NCBI GenBank assembly: GCA_003508835.1
Contig: PUFA01000115.1
Span: forward strand, 5,996,501-6,060,500
Direction: 5' to 3'
Origin: Eonycteris spelaea
Taxonomy: Eukaryota; Chordata; Mammalia; Chiroptera; Pteropodidae
Length of the DNA stretch: 64,000 nt
Every line of letters starts with the position of its first letter. Positions within the stretch are counted from its first letter, which is position 1. The position numbers and the translations under genes were made by a program. The notes under the pieces are model-generated. The model saw only the letters and a list, made by a program, of their open reading frames with translations. It ran no database searches and was not told the origin of the DNA. Below are positions 24,755-34,575 of this stretch, piece after piece.

Positions 24755-24870
24755 GGCCTGACCCGGGAAGTTCCTGCAGTATTCATTAGCCCCTCCAAAC
24801 AGCTCGCTTGTGAGCAGACAGGGAACCAGAGACTCAGAGGCTGGTGCATGGTGACATTTTTAAGAAATGG
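24755..24870 (+). repeat. Copy A of a 116-bp unexplained near-duplicate
   Basis: Runs from GGCCTGACCCGGGAAG to TTTTTAAGAAATGG. It aligns without large gaps to 26915-27030: both share GCAGTATTCATTAG, AACAGCTCGCTT, CTCAGAGGC and GGTGAC. Identity is near 80-85% by eye. Part resembles a reversed MIR core, but the shared parts outside that core point to a real duplication or an unrecognised repeat family. Confidence 0.75.
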
Positions 24871-25474
24871 TCAAACTAGCTATCCACCTCAGGTTTCTGA
24901 TTCTAAAGGCAAGCATCTTTCAACAAAAATCTCAATAATAAAACCGTGTGTCCATAAGTAGGGACGTCAACTTTCAGAACGCTAAAGGTAAAGCTTGCTT
25001 CCTGGACCCTGTTTATGAACCTTGACCCCCCTACCGCCAGCATGAGGCAGGTTCCTGACAGAGTTCGAAGCTGTCTTTTTATTGCTGTGACACCGGTTTC
25101 TGTCCCTGCATTCTTATTCATACTTATTCGCATGTGAAAGTGACTGAGTACCCCGGAAGACGCAGCTAGCCTGAGACCAGGACACCAGCAGGCTTCCTTG
25201 ACGTGCTGATGCCCGAGACTTCCTTCTTCTTAGCTTCTGTTTGTGGTTCCCCACCACCCCAACTCACCAGGGAGCAGCCTCGCGGTGAGCGTTCTATAGG
25301 GCGTTGCCACCAGCACCCCCGCTGGGGTCTCTGGTTAACGGCCGGGTGATCCGCCCTTAACCATGGCTGCTGGGCTGGTGTCCCGTGTCATGAGAAGAGC
25401 AGTCAGCCTCCCCCCTGCAGTTAACCGGACATGCAGACCCCCTCTGCTCACTATTTAGACGTGAGTGTGAGGAT

Positions 25475-25614
25475 CAGACACAGCTAAGCCAAGGGCACTG
25501 GAGTTAGAGGACCTGGGTTCGGATGCGGCTTTCTCTGTGGGAAAATAGGCAGAGTGAGCGCATGGATGTGCCACTTCATCTCTGCATCCCGTGCCATCTC
25601 TAAAACGGAAGTGG
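25475..25614 (+). repeat. MIR SINE, 5' half (split by the 5S retroposon)
   Basis: GGAGTTAGAGGACCTGGGTT, then a cysteine-poor decayed core and CACTTCATCTCTGCATC, follow the order of the MIR consensus (tRNA-like head, then the 'cctcagtttcc' core). The copy breaks off at the 5S insertion and resumes after 25858. Confidence 0.7.
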
Positions 25615-25844
25615 TATCTACGGCCATGCCACCCTGGACAAACCCGATTCCGTCTGCTCTCGGAAGCTAAGCAGGGTCGGGCCTGGTTGGTACTTGGATG
25701 GGAGACCACCTAAGAAGACCAGGTGCTGTAGGCATAATAATAAGGGATTGTCAGCTGACAAGGTCCTTGCAATCTGTGAGGTCAACCAAGGGTTGCCCCG
25801 CCTAAAAAAATAATAATAATAGTAATTAATTAGTTAATTTTTAA
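25615..25844 (+). mobile_element. 5S-derived retroposon with tail and target-site duplication
   Basis: The unit is a 5S head (25616-25735), an unrelated body of about 70 bases ending in CCCCGCC, and an A/T-rich tail of AAT and TTAAT units. A run of five T at 25838-25842 can act as a Pol III terminator. Flanks match approximately: AAAACGGAAGTGG at 25602-25614 and AAAAGCGGAAATGG at 25845-25858, one indel and one mismatch. That is a typical L1-style target duplication. The unit splits a MIR whose two halves resume on either side. 5S-derived SINEs are known in fruit bats (MEG families), springhare and some fishes; I cannot verify the subfamily. Confidence 0.75.
25616..25735 (+). pseudogene. 5S rRNA-derived sequence (head of a 5S SINE or retropseudogene)
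   Basis: About 118 bases align from end to end with vertebrate 5S rRNA: CTACGGCCAT at the start, CGGAAGCTAAGCAGGGTCGG (box A region), TACTTGGATGGGAGACC (box C region) and GGTGCTGTAGGC at the end. By eye roughly 10-15 positions differ, with losses concentrated outside the internal promoter. It is not a functional 5S gene: it is single, its substitutions change conserved stem positions, and it is embedded in a retroposed unit with an unrelated 3' tail. Preservation of the promoter boxes relative to the rest is what is known for 5S-derived SINEs. Gene, SINE and simple pseudogene are the alternatives; SINE is favoured because of the tail. Confidence 0.88.
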
Positions 25845-25975
25845 AAAAGCGGAAATGGCGATCCCAGTCTGAACAACCTCCGTGGCTGGCCAGGAGGAAA
25901 TATATAAGCTAATATGAGCAAAAGTACTTGGCACATTATAAAGTTCTGTACAAATGTGGGAGATTATTACTCATT
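25845..25975 (+). repeat. MIR SINE, 3' half (split by the 5S retroposon)
   Basis: After the second target copy the sequence resumes with GGAAATGGCGATCCCAGT and continues to GTACTTGGCACATTATAAAG, the typical 3' portion of MIR. Both halves are on the plus strand, which shows the 5S unit inserted after MIR. Confidence 0.65.
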
Positions 25976-26914
25976 TTCTATAAATAGAACAAGTGATCTG
26001 CGGAAGAGGAAAGCGAATGAGGATGTCGAAGCATCTGGCAATGTAAGAGACGCGTGTAATTTTGACACCCAACTTCGCCGATACTAGTATTGCCATCTCC
26101 ACATGCCTTAATCTTTTCAAAAAAATAACAACTATGGCGTCTCACAAAAAGACATTTTCTTGTGAAAGCAAACAGGTCTGTCCCTTGAATACTTCAGGTT
26201 CCATCAAGATGTTGGTTATCATGCCAGGCCCCGAAGTTTTGGGGACCCCGATTTCTAATGGGTGTGTGAATCTGTAGCAACAGGCACTATTCCCGGGTGC
26301 GGTGACAGCAAGCACATGGCTTCCGCAACTTCCAGGCCAAGGAAACAGGGAGCGGCTGAGGCAGACAGTCCACAAAGCAAAGGCCTCCCCGACCTGAGAC
26401 ACACTTCTCACCTTAAAGCCTCCTTCCTGGCCATCGAGTAGATAATCAAGGCAGAATGATGCCCGCAGGTCCGTCTGTGTCCTAACAGTGGTGTCCCACA
26501 CAATGACACTGGTGCCATCCTCTCCGGGGACCTGCTTGGTGCTCTGCCTGGGCGCGCGAAGTCCAAAGGTGGTGTGGTCATCGCCTGGACAGCAGTGCCC
26601 ACCTCTGCTATTGCTGTGCCTCTCAACGGCGTCTCAGGATCCTAGGCTCGCTACCACTGATAATGGCAGGGGGTGGCTCTTCAGGCCAGCCCGATGACTG
26701 CCAACTGCCTTTATTTGCCACCCTTTGGCTGTGGGGCTCAACCTCAGAAGCACCCACTTCCAGATTCCACTTTGAGTCATTCGGGTTGGCTTTGGCCGGG
26801 ATGGCGCCTGGGGTTCCACACTTTTAACAGGCGCCAGGGCTGATTCAAGCGCAGATAGTTCGTGTAACCTGAGGCCCCTGGGTGTGTGTCCTGACTTGTC
26901 TCCGAACACTGTGG
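25976..26914. other. Intronic DNA, no gene recognised
   Basis: No repeat or RNA gene could be named. Open frames such as 26142-26501 (minus) overlap others and have no known domain. Confidence 0.45.
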
Positions 26915-27030
26915 GGCCTGGACCTGGGAAATGCACGCAGTATTCATTAGACCTTCCGAACAGCTCGCTTATGAGTAGACAGGAACCAGCGGCTCAGAGG
27001 CGGGTGCGTGGTGACCTTTTTAAGAAACGG
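26915..27030 (+). repeat. Copy B of a 116-bp unexplained near-duplicate
   Basis: Runs from GGCCTGGACCTGGGAA to TTTTTAAGAAACGG, same orientation as copy A at 24755-24870, about 2.16 kb downstream. The similarity stops abruptly after the AAGAAACGG end; the following sequence (27040-27105) resembles a MIR tail. Confidence 0.75.
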
Positions 27031-27039
27031 ACCTGCTGC

Positions 27040-28790
27040 TCCCTCCTTGGCGGTGCCCATCTCACGGGGCTGCTGTGAGCATAGAATCGAATGTGATGCT
27101 TTTTGTAGAAAGCGGTCAGCCTGCAGAGGAGGCTCGGGAAATGTCAGGGCCATCCCCTTCCTTATAGCTCACCCTGGACAGGATATGGCACTGGAGCTGT
27201 TTCCGGTATCCTGACAGCTCTTGGTTCCCGTGTACCCCTTTTTGTGCATGTATATTACAGGTATGTCCCCCTTCACTCAGCAGGTGTTTACAGGACATTC
27301 ACCTTGCTAAGCAAGCGTCACAGGCACAGGGAGGGAGACACAAGTGTGTGAAGAATCGTTGCCAGCACCGTGACTAGGAGCCCTGTTTTTGGAGGGGAGA
27401 TCGCAGCCCGTGAATCACATAATGTTTGCTAAATGAACAGAGCTCCTACGTAATCAGCTACCGTACAGCCAAAGACTAAGTCGTAGTGTTTTATACGTTA
27501 GGCATTCAGAGGAAAGGGGGAAAGTGATCGTGGGCTCTGTCCACCCCCGGCGTCAAGAATGAACTTCGTGGTCTTTTTAACGTGTATGTTTTAAATGGAG
27601 ATGGAGACAGCCAGCTTCCGCTGAATATGTGCCTATGCGTGTGATTAGAATGGTGGCTGACAGGATCTGAAGGGATCTTAAGTGAATCTGGAGGTCCCAC
27701 CACCTCCTCCTGTCCTCCCCTCACACACCCAGCGTTAGCAATCGCAACCCCAGACGCCTAAGGAGCTCAAGTGTCTTAGGTGCGAAAAGGGCTTCAAGAT
27801 TTGGAGCGTGTAGACACAGAGGCTAAGTGAAATGACATTGAAATATTGAATTTTAATCTATTAGAAAATAGAGGTGCTGTAGATCCCAAGCTAAGTGATG
27901 CCGAACACGTTCTAATCACTTAATTGGAGGGTTGGCAGGAAGGAGTTGGGAGGTTAATTTAATGGCCACAAGGCTCAGCTTCGGACTATACAGTGAGCAG
28001 AATGCACCTCCTGGAGACAGTGGGCGAGAGCCAGTAAGACGTCTACACTGTCAGGTGACCCCCAAGTAGCTTTCCTGAAGCCTGCCCTGTCCTCCTCCTC
28101 AGCCACATGGTCTCGAGAGAACAGCAGGTTCTAGAATAATGTTGTTCTGTTCAATGCCAGTTCCTTGTGGCGTTGACGGGTTGCTGTAGGAACTTCACAT
28201 CGCCTAGCCTGTCGTAAAATTAGATCCCTTATACGTCGTTTCGCTTGAAGCCACAGAACCTGTTGACAGCTTCGCGGACTTACGTCCGTGTCCCCTCTCA
28301 ACCCAGCCATGGCTCGCTCTTCTTAAGCAAACGCCATATTCTTCTTTGTCTTGTCACCATTTAACATTCTCGTGGTGTCGAAAGGATACCAGGCAGAGGG
28401 TGTGCAAAAACTTCCTCAGCTCATTGGGCCCAGCAAACCTACAATGAATTTTTAAAATCGAAAAGCTGTTGACTGTGGCAGACAGGAGTGGAGGAGGACG
28501 TAAGGGAGTGGGTGTGACCGACGTGTTGTGGCACCTGCAGATGATTTCTGGAGCACACAGACTGGTTGGTGGGCCAGCCAATGTGGAACAAGGCTTTGTG
28601 GTGGCCTTAGCTTATGCGTGCCCCTGCGGACACGTGCGAGCTTGGGGGCAGGCACCTGCCCACCGTGAGGTTTGGGGGGTGCATCCTATCCTGGTGGCTT
28701 CACTGGAGCTCACGAGGGAACCCGGCGTCGCCTGGCTCAGCGAGAGCACAGAGCGGGGGGCTGTGGACTGTGGCATGAACGTACGGGCGT
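27040..28790. other. Intronic DNA, no gene recognised
   Basis: A MIR tail is possible at 27045-27110 (CATCTCACGGGGCTGCTGTG). The block 27830-27980 is AT-rich and low in CpG. Nothing codes. Confidence 0.4.
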
Positions 28791-28794
28791 GGGG

Positions 28795-29105
28795 GTCAGA
28801 GAAGGCTTCCCAGGGGAGGTTCGACCTCAGCTGAACCTTGAAGGGTACACATGAGTTCATCGGATAGGCAGGTGTGGAGGCAGACGTTCCATGGGTAGCA
28901 TGCGCCGAGATGCAAAACCACAGACCTAGGAAAGGACAATGAGCATCGAGAAACTGCGGGTCGAGGAGAATTCAAAGTTGATGTTGTGTTATGGGGAGCC
29001 TTTCCCCCCCACCCCCCCACCCACAGGGTGTCAGGTGATCTCTTAAGGCCATGGGACATCATCGTCAGGTGTTTCAAGGTGTATGTTTAGGGGGATGACT
29101 CAGGA
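28795..29105 (-). repeat. L2 LINE fragment
   Basis: AGAAGGCTTCCCAGGGGAGG, GACCTCAGCTGAACCTTGAA and AGACGTTCCATGGGTAGCAT follow the reversed L2 3' region ('ggaaggcctc...gagctgagacttgaaggatg...ttccaggcagagg'). A C-run interrupts it near 29010-29025. Confidence 0.65.
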
Positions 29106-29946
29106 GTGCCACAGAGTGATTAGAAGATAGGGAAAGGTTCTAGAAACAAGACGAGCAGGGCGAGCTCTTCTGGGTGGATCGTACGAGTTCTTGTGACCCA
29201 TCTTTATGCACTTGTCACAGCCATGTCCTCCTGATCAGCTGAGGGTCATTTGGCCCAGTTGACGCGACTGTGTTCCTTAGCCAGGGCCAGCCTCCTAGAC
29301 CGGACTAGGCCTTCGTCCCAAGGGCAGGTGGTACGAGGAAGTGCTTGGGCTCCCTTCAGCTCCAAGGCCGTGGCAGAGTGCAGATCGGAGGAGGGCGTCG
29401 CCCACAGGGTCACAGATACTCCATCTCCCAGGTGGGAGGCACCGAACTCCTGGCGCCTGACAAACATCAGTATCTTTCGAGCATTCCATTATGTCAGCAT
29501 GACTTGGTTTTGAATCCAAACTCAGGAGGAGGCTTTCGGTAAACTTGGGCGTGGGCAGAAGCCAGTTTCTTGAAGACCAGCAAGATTCCCCGTATCAGGT
29601 CGTTGAGAACGAACATCACACGGCCCAGGGGCCCTTGCTCTGCTGCATAACCGGAAGGAGCGGGTCCCAAATGCCAGGACCGCTGGCTTCTCACTGATCT
29701 CGACAGGCCGAAGGATGTCAAGTTCACCGAGGAAATGCATCCTCAGGCCACCTATCCAACCCCAAATGGAGGAGAACTCGTGCTATGTAAACCTTTGATA
29801 CCTTGTCCTTTGAGATTGCCCCAGTCTGAATGCCAGCCGGGCTCCGTGCAGGGACAACTCAGTTCTCATTTGCATTGTCTTCCTCAGTGAGGTTCTCGCC
29901 TCGTTCCTGGTTCACATTTTCCAATCCACGGCAGCTCAGCCATTTT

Positions 29947-29970
29947 CTTTAGTTATTTCTTTAGTTATTT
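29947..29970 (+). repeat. 12-bp tandem duplication
   Basis: CTTTAGTTATTT occurs twice in a row with no mismatch. Confidence 0.95.
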
Positions 29971-30009
29971 CTGCATCAGGACAACCACTTCCCCAGGTGG
30001 GTGTCTGCC

Positions 30010-30150
30010 GTGCTGAGCATTTTACTCGCATTCACTCATTTAGTCCTTACTCGGAACCCCAGGAGGTCACAGTTATAACCTTCGTTGTAGAGGTCAGTCC
30101 TGGGAAGCTCGGAGAAGCTTGGGAACTTTTCGCTGACCCAGCTGCTCCCT
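30010..30150 (-). repeat. MIR SINE
   Basis: GAGCATTTTACTCGCATTCA, CTCATTTAGTCCTTACTCGG and AGGAGGTCACAGTTATAACC match the reversed MIR tail ('tcatttaatcctcacaac...aggtaggt'). Confidence 0.65.
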
Positions 30151-31140
30151 CCAGCTTTGGTCTGGTTTTCCCCTGCTGTTCCCATAATGGTGCCTGTGGC
30201 TTCATGGCCCAGGATCAGAATTCTTGGCCTCTGAGGCTGTGGACTCAGCCCCACCTCTCAAACTTGGCTGACCAGCGGCCTTGATTTTTGTCACCCTCTC
30301 TGAAATGCTCTGTTCTCTTGGTCTCCTGGGCAGGGTGGGCAGGCCCCTCCCTCCCTCCCTGACCACTGCTGTCTCCCCTTCTGGGCCTGCTCTTTCTCCT
30401 CCAGCCCCTGAGGGACGAGCACCTCCCCAGGCTAGTTTCCTGGCTCTTGTTCCTGTCCTGGGGACGCGTGCCCCGCTGTCCCAGTGAGCCCCAGCACCAC
30501 TCACATTCTGTGCACTAGACCACTAGATGATGATATCTCCTTCTTGGCGTGTCTCGGCGACAAGCCCTGCCACATGCTGGGCCTCTCAGGCCAGCGAGTG
30601 GGAGGCACGTCCGGCTCCTCCCAGCCTGTCCCTGCATGACCTAGCAGACAGGAAATCCTGCTGGATCTCCACTCCCAGAGGCACCGCAACCACAGGATCG
30701 GGTTGTCATCAGTGGCTCTCCATTTCCTCCTCCGAGTCCCCACACCTGGGGCCCTTCTGCACGCAGGGGCCGGTGCAGCCCCGACAGCCATCTGTAGTGG
30801 CTCTTGTATCAGCTGTTGCATCAAGACCAGCTGACCTGGTGCTCCAGCTTCTTCCTAAACTGCCACCCGCTCTGTCAGAGAGACCTTTCCCTCCCAACTC
30901 CCAGCATTCTCTGCGGCTTCCGACAAGCAAGCCCCCCCACCCCCGCCCCTCCCTCACCCACCCTGTGGTTCTTTCTGCTCCTCCCCGAGGGAACCAGCCC
31001 TCTCTGCTTCCTCTTCATCTCTCCATCTCTGAGCCACCCCCCAAACCTCCACGTCCTGCTTCCTCTTCTAACATTGACAGGTTAAGTGTATTGTCTCTTA
31101 GAATGACACACGCTTGTTGGCAGTTCAAAGTACAGGGAAT
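30151..31140. other. Intronic DNA rich in C and T, no gene recognised
   Basis: A pyrimidine-rich plus strand gives a 210-codon frame (30527-31159) full of serine and proline that ends inside MER2. No domain is visible and it is rejected as a gene. Confidence 0.5.
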
Positions 31141-31141
31141 A

Positions 31142-31437
31142 CCATTGACCTTGGAATAGCACATGTTTGAACTGCACTGGATCCATCTTTATATGTGGAT
31201 TTTTTTTCAATAAATACTAAAAGGGTACTTTCTCTGGTGATTTCCTTAACATTTTCTCTAGCTTACTTTGTTATTACATGTATAATACATATACATACAA
31301 AATATGCATTAATCAACTTATCTGTAAGGCTGTTAGTAGTTAAGTTTTGGAGGAGTTGAAAGTTATATGTGGGTTTTCAACGGAGGGGAGGGGCAGGGTT
31401 GGCACCTTTAACCCCTGTGTTGTTCAACGGTCAACTA
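31142..31437 (+). mobile_element. MER2 (Tigger-type) non-autonomous transposon
   Basis: Terminal inverted repeats CCATTGACCTTGGAATAGCA at the left and TTGTTCAACGGTCAACTA at the right, plus internal TGTTTGAACTGCACTGGATC, TTTTTTTTCAATAAATAC and TTAGTAGTTAAGTTTTGG, match MER2 over its full length. TA dinucleotides flank both ends (31140-31141 and 31438-31439), the target duplication of Tc1/mariner elements. It carries no transposase. Confidence 0.92.
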
Positions 31438-31440
31438 TAT

Positions 31441-31775
31441 ACAGAAGAGATTTAAAAACCGTAATTCCACCACCCAGAAATTATTACATTTTATGTGTAT
31501 CTTTTAAAGATTAAATGCACATGCAAATATAGGGTATATATTATTTTTACATAATTAGGATTGTGCTATTTATATATTTTATTCTTTATTCTCATTGAGA
31601 ATAAATTCTCTTTACTGAAAATGAGACTTTTACCCAACCCACTAATTTATCTTTAAACAGCTGTGTAATAGCCCATCGTACGGAAGTGCAATTCATCGAC
31701 TTACCCTGTCTCTTATAGTGAAGTCATTTTGTGGCTTCCAGCTTTTCAGCATTATAAATAACAAACGTCCTCGTT
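31441..31775 (+). repeat. L1 3' UTR-type fragment
   Basis: AT-rich DNA with TACATAATTAGGATTGTGCT, CAGCTGTGTAATAGCCCATC and CAGCTTTTCAGCATTATAAA resembles old L1 sequence of the 'ggaatcatgct...attccattgtatgg...ttgctattataaa' type. Diverged; subfamily not assignable. Confidence 0.55.
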
Positions 31776-31844
31776 CCTTAACTCCACCCATTTCTTTTCT
31801 CTATCATTTGATTTAGCATTTTTTAATAAGACAGAGGCAGATTG

Positions 31845-32045
31845 CCCTTATCGAGCTACTTCTGGGTGCCGGCCTCTATCTATGCTCAGGGCACTTCCCA
31901 CGTAAGCCTCAGAGCCGCCTTGCAAAGAAGGTATTTGTAATATCTCAAGTCACTTGACCTAAGCCACACAATTCAGTAGGTATGAGGTGCGAATTCGGGC
32001 CCCACGTCAGATCCCCAATCCAGCCCTCGTCGCTTTATCCTCTGT
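31845..32045 (-). repeat. MIR SINE
   Basis: GAGCTACTTCTGGGTGCCGG, CACTTCCCACGTAAGCCTCA and AGTCACTTGACCTAAGCCAC, then GAATTCGGGCCCC, follow MIR in reverse from tail to head. Confidence 0.75.
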
Positions 32046-32600
32046 CACGGTATTAAGAATGCACCGCGGTGTGCGTCTGCGGGCAAGCCCCGCGATGTAA
32101 TAAAAACAACGGATACCTTCAGGTGTGGTGCTGCCATTTTCCAGCTGGATTATTAGTTCTTCTTGATGTCGGCTACACACCCCTAGACTTGATCATCTGA
32201 GCCCCAGGTAGAGCCGGAAGGGACTCCCTCATTTCAAATGCAGACGCCGAGAGACTTAACAGGCGTCTGCAGTGCCGGGGTGTGAGCTGTGTCGGAGAGC
32301 CTACGGGAGACGCAGGGCCATGCCACCAGTCTTTACGAGCATCGTCGTCTGTCGCGTGGGCTTACCTTTCCGGTGCTCGTGCGCCAGCAGCGGTGGCCGT
32401 GGTGATGCGGGTTGTCTCGTCCATGCCGCAGGCGGGTGCCACGTCTGTGCCGCACAATCGATGGGGAGCCCCAAGTCCCTCGAGTTACTGCAGGTCGAGC
32501 AGAGCCGTAAGACGAGGATGACTCCCGACTCTAGGGTTCCGTTTTCCGAAGTAGCGAAATCGAGTTCGTAACTGTGTGTTAGCTGGGTCTCTTCTCTGGA
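32046..32600. other. Intronic DNA, no gene recognised
   Basis: CpG-rich unique DNA from 32280 to 32530 with overlapping open frames in two phases. No domain, repeat or RNA gene. Confidence 0.5.
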
Positions 32601-32604
32601 GGCA

Positions 32605-32772
32605 AGTGGTTCTCAGGCCGTGCCATCCCCGGGGGTCGGGGGGTTGGTGGGGGGAGGTGGTGCTTCCAGAGTTTCTGATTCTGTGGGGCTGAGATGGGGC
32701 CTGATCGTGTGCGTTGCCAACAAACGCGCCTGGTGGTGCTGGTCACTGGGGACCACACTTTAAGAACCACGG
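32605..32772 (+). mobile_element. MER5A hAT-Charlie transposon
   Basis: AGTGGTTCTCAGGCCGTGCC at the left, CCAGAGTTTCTGATTCTGTG and GAGATGGGGCCTGATCGTGT inside, and GGGGACCACACTTTAAGAAC at the right match MER5A along its whole length, with partly preserved inverted ends. Confidence 0.85.
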
Positions 32773-34150
32773 TCACAGGCAATTAACTGTGGCCTCTTTA
32801 GCCCTTCTGTTTAAAATGGCAAAACCGTTTTTCAGTCATTCGCTCCTTTACGTCATTTGAAGTCCAAGGCGCTTCGGCGCTCTGGGCCAGCCCAGCCTCT
32901 TGCCCTCTTGCTCAGCTTCAGGCCCTCCTGCTCCTAGCTGCTTGAGTCCTTCCCAAGTCTGGCAGTGTCCCAGATGCCCCCATTGGAACAGCGGGTAGAG
33001 GCTGAACTCACCTTGCTGCCCAGAGCCTGGGATTTTGAGAGCTAGGTCAGGTCCACAAGACAAATAAATGCTCACTGAATTCAATCTAATGTCACTCATC
33101 TTCGCCCTCAGGTATCCCTGCCCTTTACCTACGGCCATGGACTGACACCTTGCTAGCCTTTAACAGCCCCTTCTCCCCAGGAACTACTTCCCTGTTCTGT
33201 CCCTAGGTGGTATTTGAGATCTCTGCAAGCCCCCACAGCCCTCCCCAGAACCCCAGGATCCCACCCCAGACACCCACATTTCACTGCTACCTGGAGCTCA
33301 GATCCCGGGCCCTGCCAGCCGGTTCAGGTGGGGTTAAGTTTGCCTTGCCTCTTTTCCCGGGGAGTCCCGGAAGCTCTCGTCCCGAGGCCTCCTGGCTCAT
33401 GTCCCTTCCTCTGCCCATCCTGGGGAAGTGCCCAGGTAGGTCCTCCTGGCCAAGGCCACTCTGAATGTGAGCACAGTCTCTCGTTTCACTCAGGTGCAAA
33501 TCCATCCTCCGTTTCCGCAGTGATGCTGCCATCTCCGTGGCCGAGGGTGTGCCCGTTTCCTCTCCCTTAGCCCAGCGGCATGATCACGAGGCCATCCATG
33601 GAAAGCTGGACCATCTATCTAATGGCCTTTGGGAGAACAGCCCTCGACCCAGCTGAATTAGGGCGAGAAAATTAGCTTTCGAGAGCCAGGACTAGGAGAG
33701 GCAGGGCCAGGAGTAGGGCTGCTACCCAGCCGGCCTGGTGCCCTGGCAGGCTGCTCACATGCTGGGGAGGCCCCCTGTCTCACCACCCGCCCCATCCCAT
33801 CCCCCTGCTTCTTCACGAGCCAAGATGTGAACGAGTAAGTGTGCAGCCTTCACCCCTTCGCCTTTGTTACGAGGTCCCGAGCTTCTCCCCAGAGAAAGGG
33901 GAGCGCTCTAACCAAAGTCTGGCACAGGGGCCTTTCATTCTCTTCAAAAAAAAAAAAAATGAGGGTTGGAGCAGGGGAGGGAGGTGTAACAGGGAACGAG
34001 GAGACAGAGGAGGCGTTGCGGGGAGACAGAAGGCCTCGGAAGGGGTCACTTTAAAAGCGCTGTTGCCGGTGTGACATGTGGCCATGTTGTCACTGGCCTC
34101 GTTGACGACGGTGATCCCGACTTGGGAGCAGAGCTGCTCAGTCTCCTCAC
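32773..34150. other. Intronic DNA, no gene recognised
   Basis: Contains a poly-A run (33947-33959). A short L2-like end (AATAAATGCTCACTGAATTC near 33064) is possible. Coding-like frames at 33207-33570 are GC-rich and overlap others. Confidence 0.45.
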
Positions 34151-34154
34151 TGTG

Positions 34155-34330
34155 GGCATCGGGAGCTGGGCTTTGTTTTTTGGGGCAGAGGGTGGGGAGG
34201 GCTGTCCTGTGCCTTATGCGGTATGTAGCATCCCACTTAACTCCATCCGAACTGGCTGTCACATCCCCTGGCCTCTCTACCCACTAGATGCCAGTAGCCC
34301 CCTCCACCCCCAGCCCAAAACATTGTCCTG
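34155..34330 (-). mobile_element. MER20 hAT transposon with internal insertion
   Basis: GGCTGTCCTGTGCCTTATGC and GGTATGTAGCATCCCA, then after a non-matching stretch CTGGCCTCTCTACCCACTAG and ATGCCAGTAGCCCCCTCC, follow reversed MER20. The unmatched piece (about 34216-34268) separates two halves that are contiguous in the consensus. Confidence 0.8.
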
Positions 34331-34399
34331 TGTCCTGTGAGGGGGGGGGCTGCACTTCACTTTACACTTGAGTTGAGGTGTAAATATTACTGGAGAGCA

Positions 34400-34575
34400 G
34401 GTGCTTGTACCTGGCCCAGTCATTTACTCCTCCCCATAACCCCGTGGAGAAAGTGGCATTAGCCCCATTTGGGGGAAACGGAAACCTGGATGCGGAACAC
34501 GTGCGTGGCTGACACAGCTAAGTACCTCCCAGGACCACGGTTCGAATCCCGGTGGGTCTGATGTCAGAGCCCGGT
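34400..34575 (-). repeat. MIR SINE, near full length
   Basis: CCCAGTCATTTACTCCTCCC, GCCCCATTTGGGGGAAACGG and CACGGTTCGAATCCCGGTGG, then TCTGATGTCAGAGCCC, are reversed MIR from tail to tRNA-like head. The TTCGAATCC box B-like motif is preserved. Confidence 0.8.

Noticed and set aside
25616..25735. Functional 5S rRNA gene
   Set aside because: Single diverged copy with changes at conserved stem positions, in a retroposed context with a foreign tail and target duplications.
30527..31159. 210-codon plus-strand frame as an exon
   Set aside because: It runs into a MER2 transposon at its end and has a low-complexity serine/proline-rich translation.
34530..34575. tRNA gene (GGTTCGAATCCC box)
   Set aside because: The motif is the tRNA-like head of a reversed MIR; no acceptor stem or anticodon arm can be drawn.
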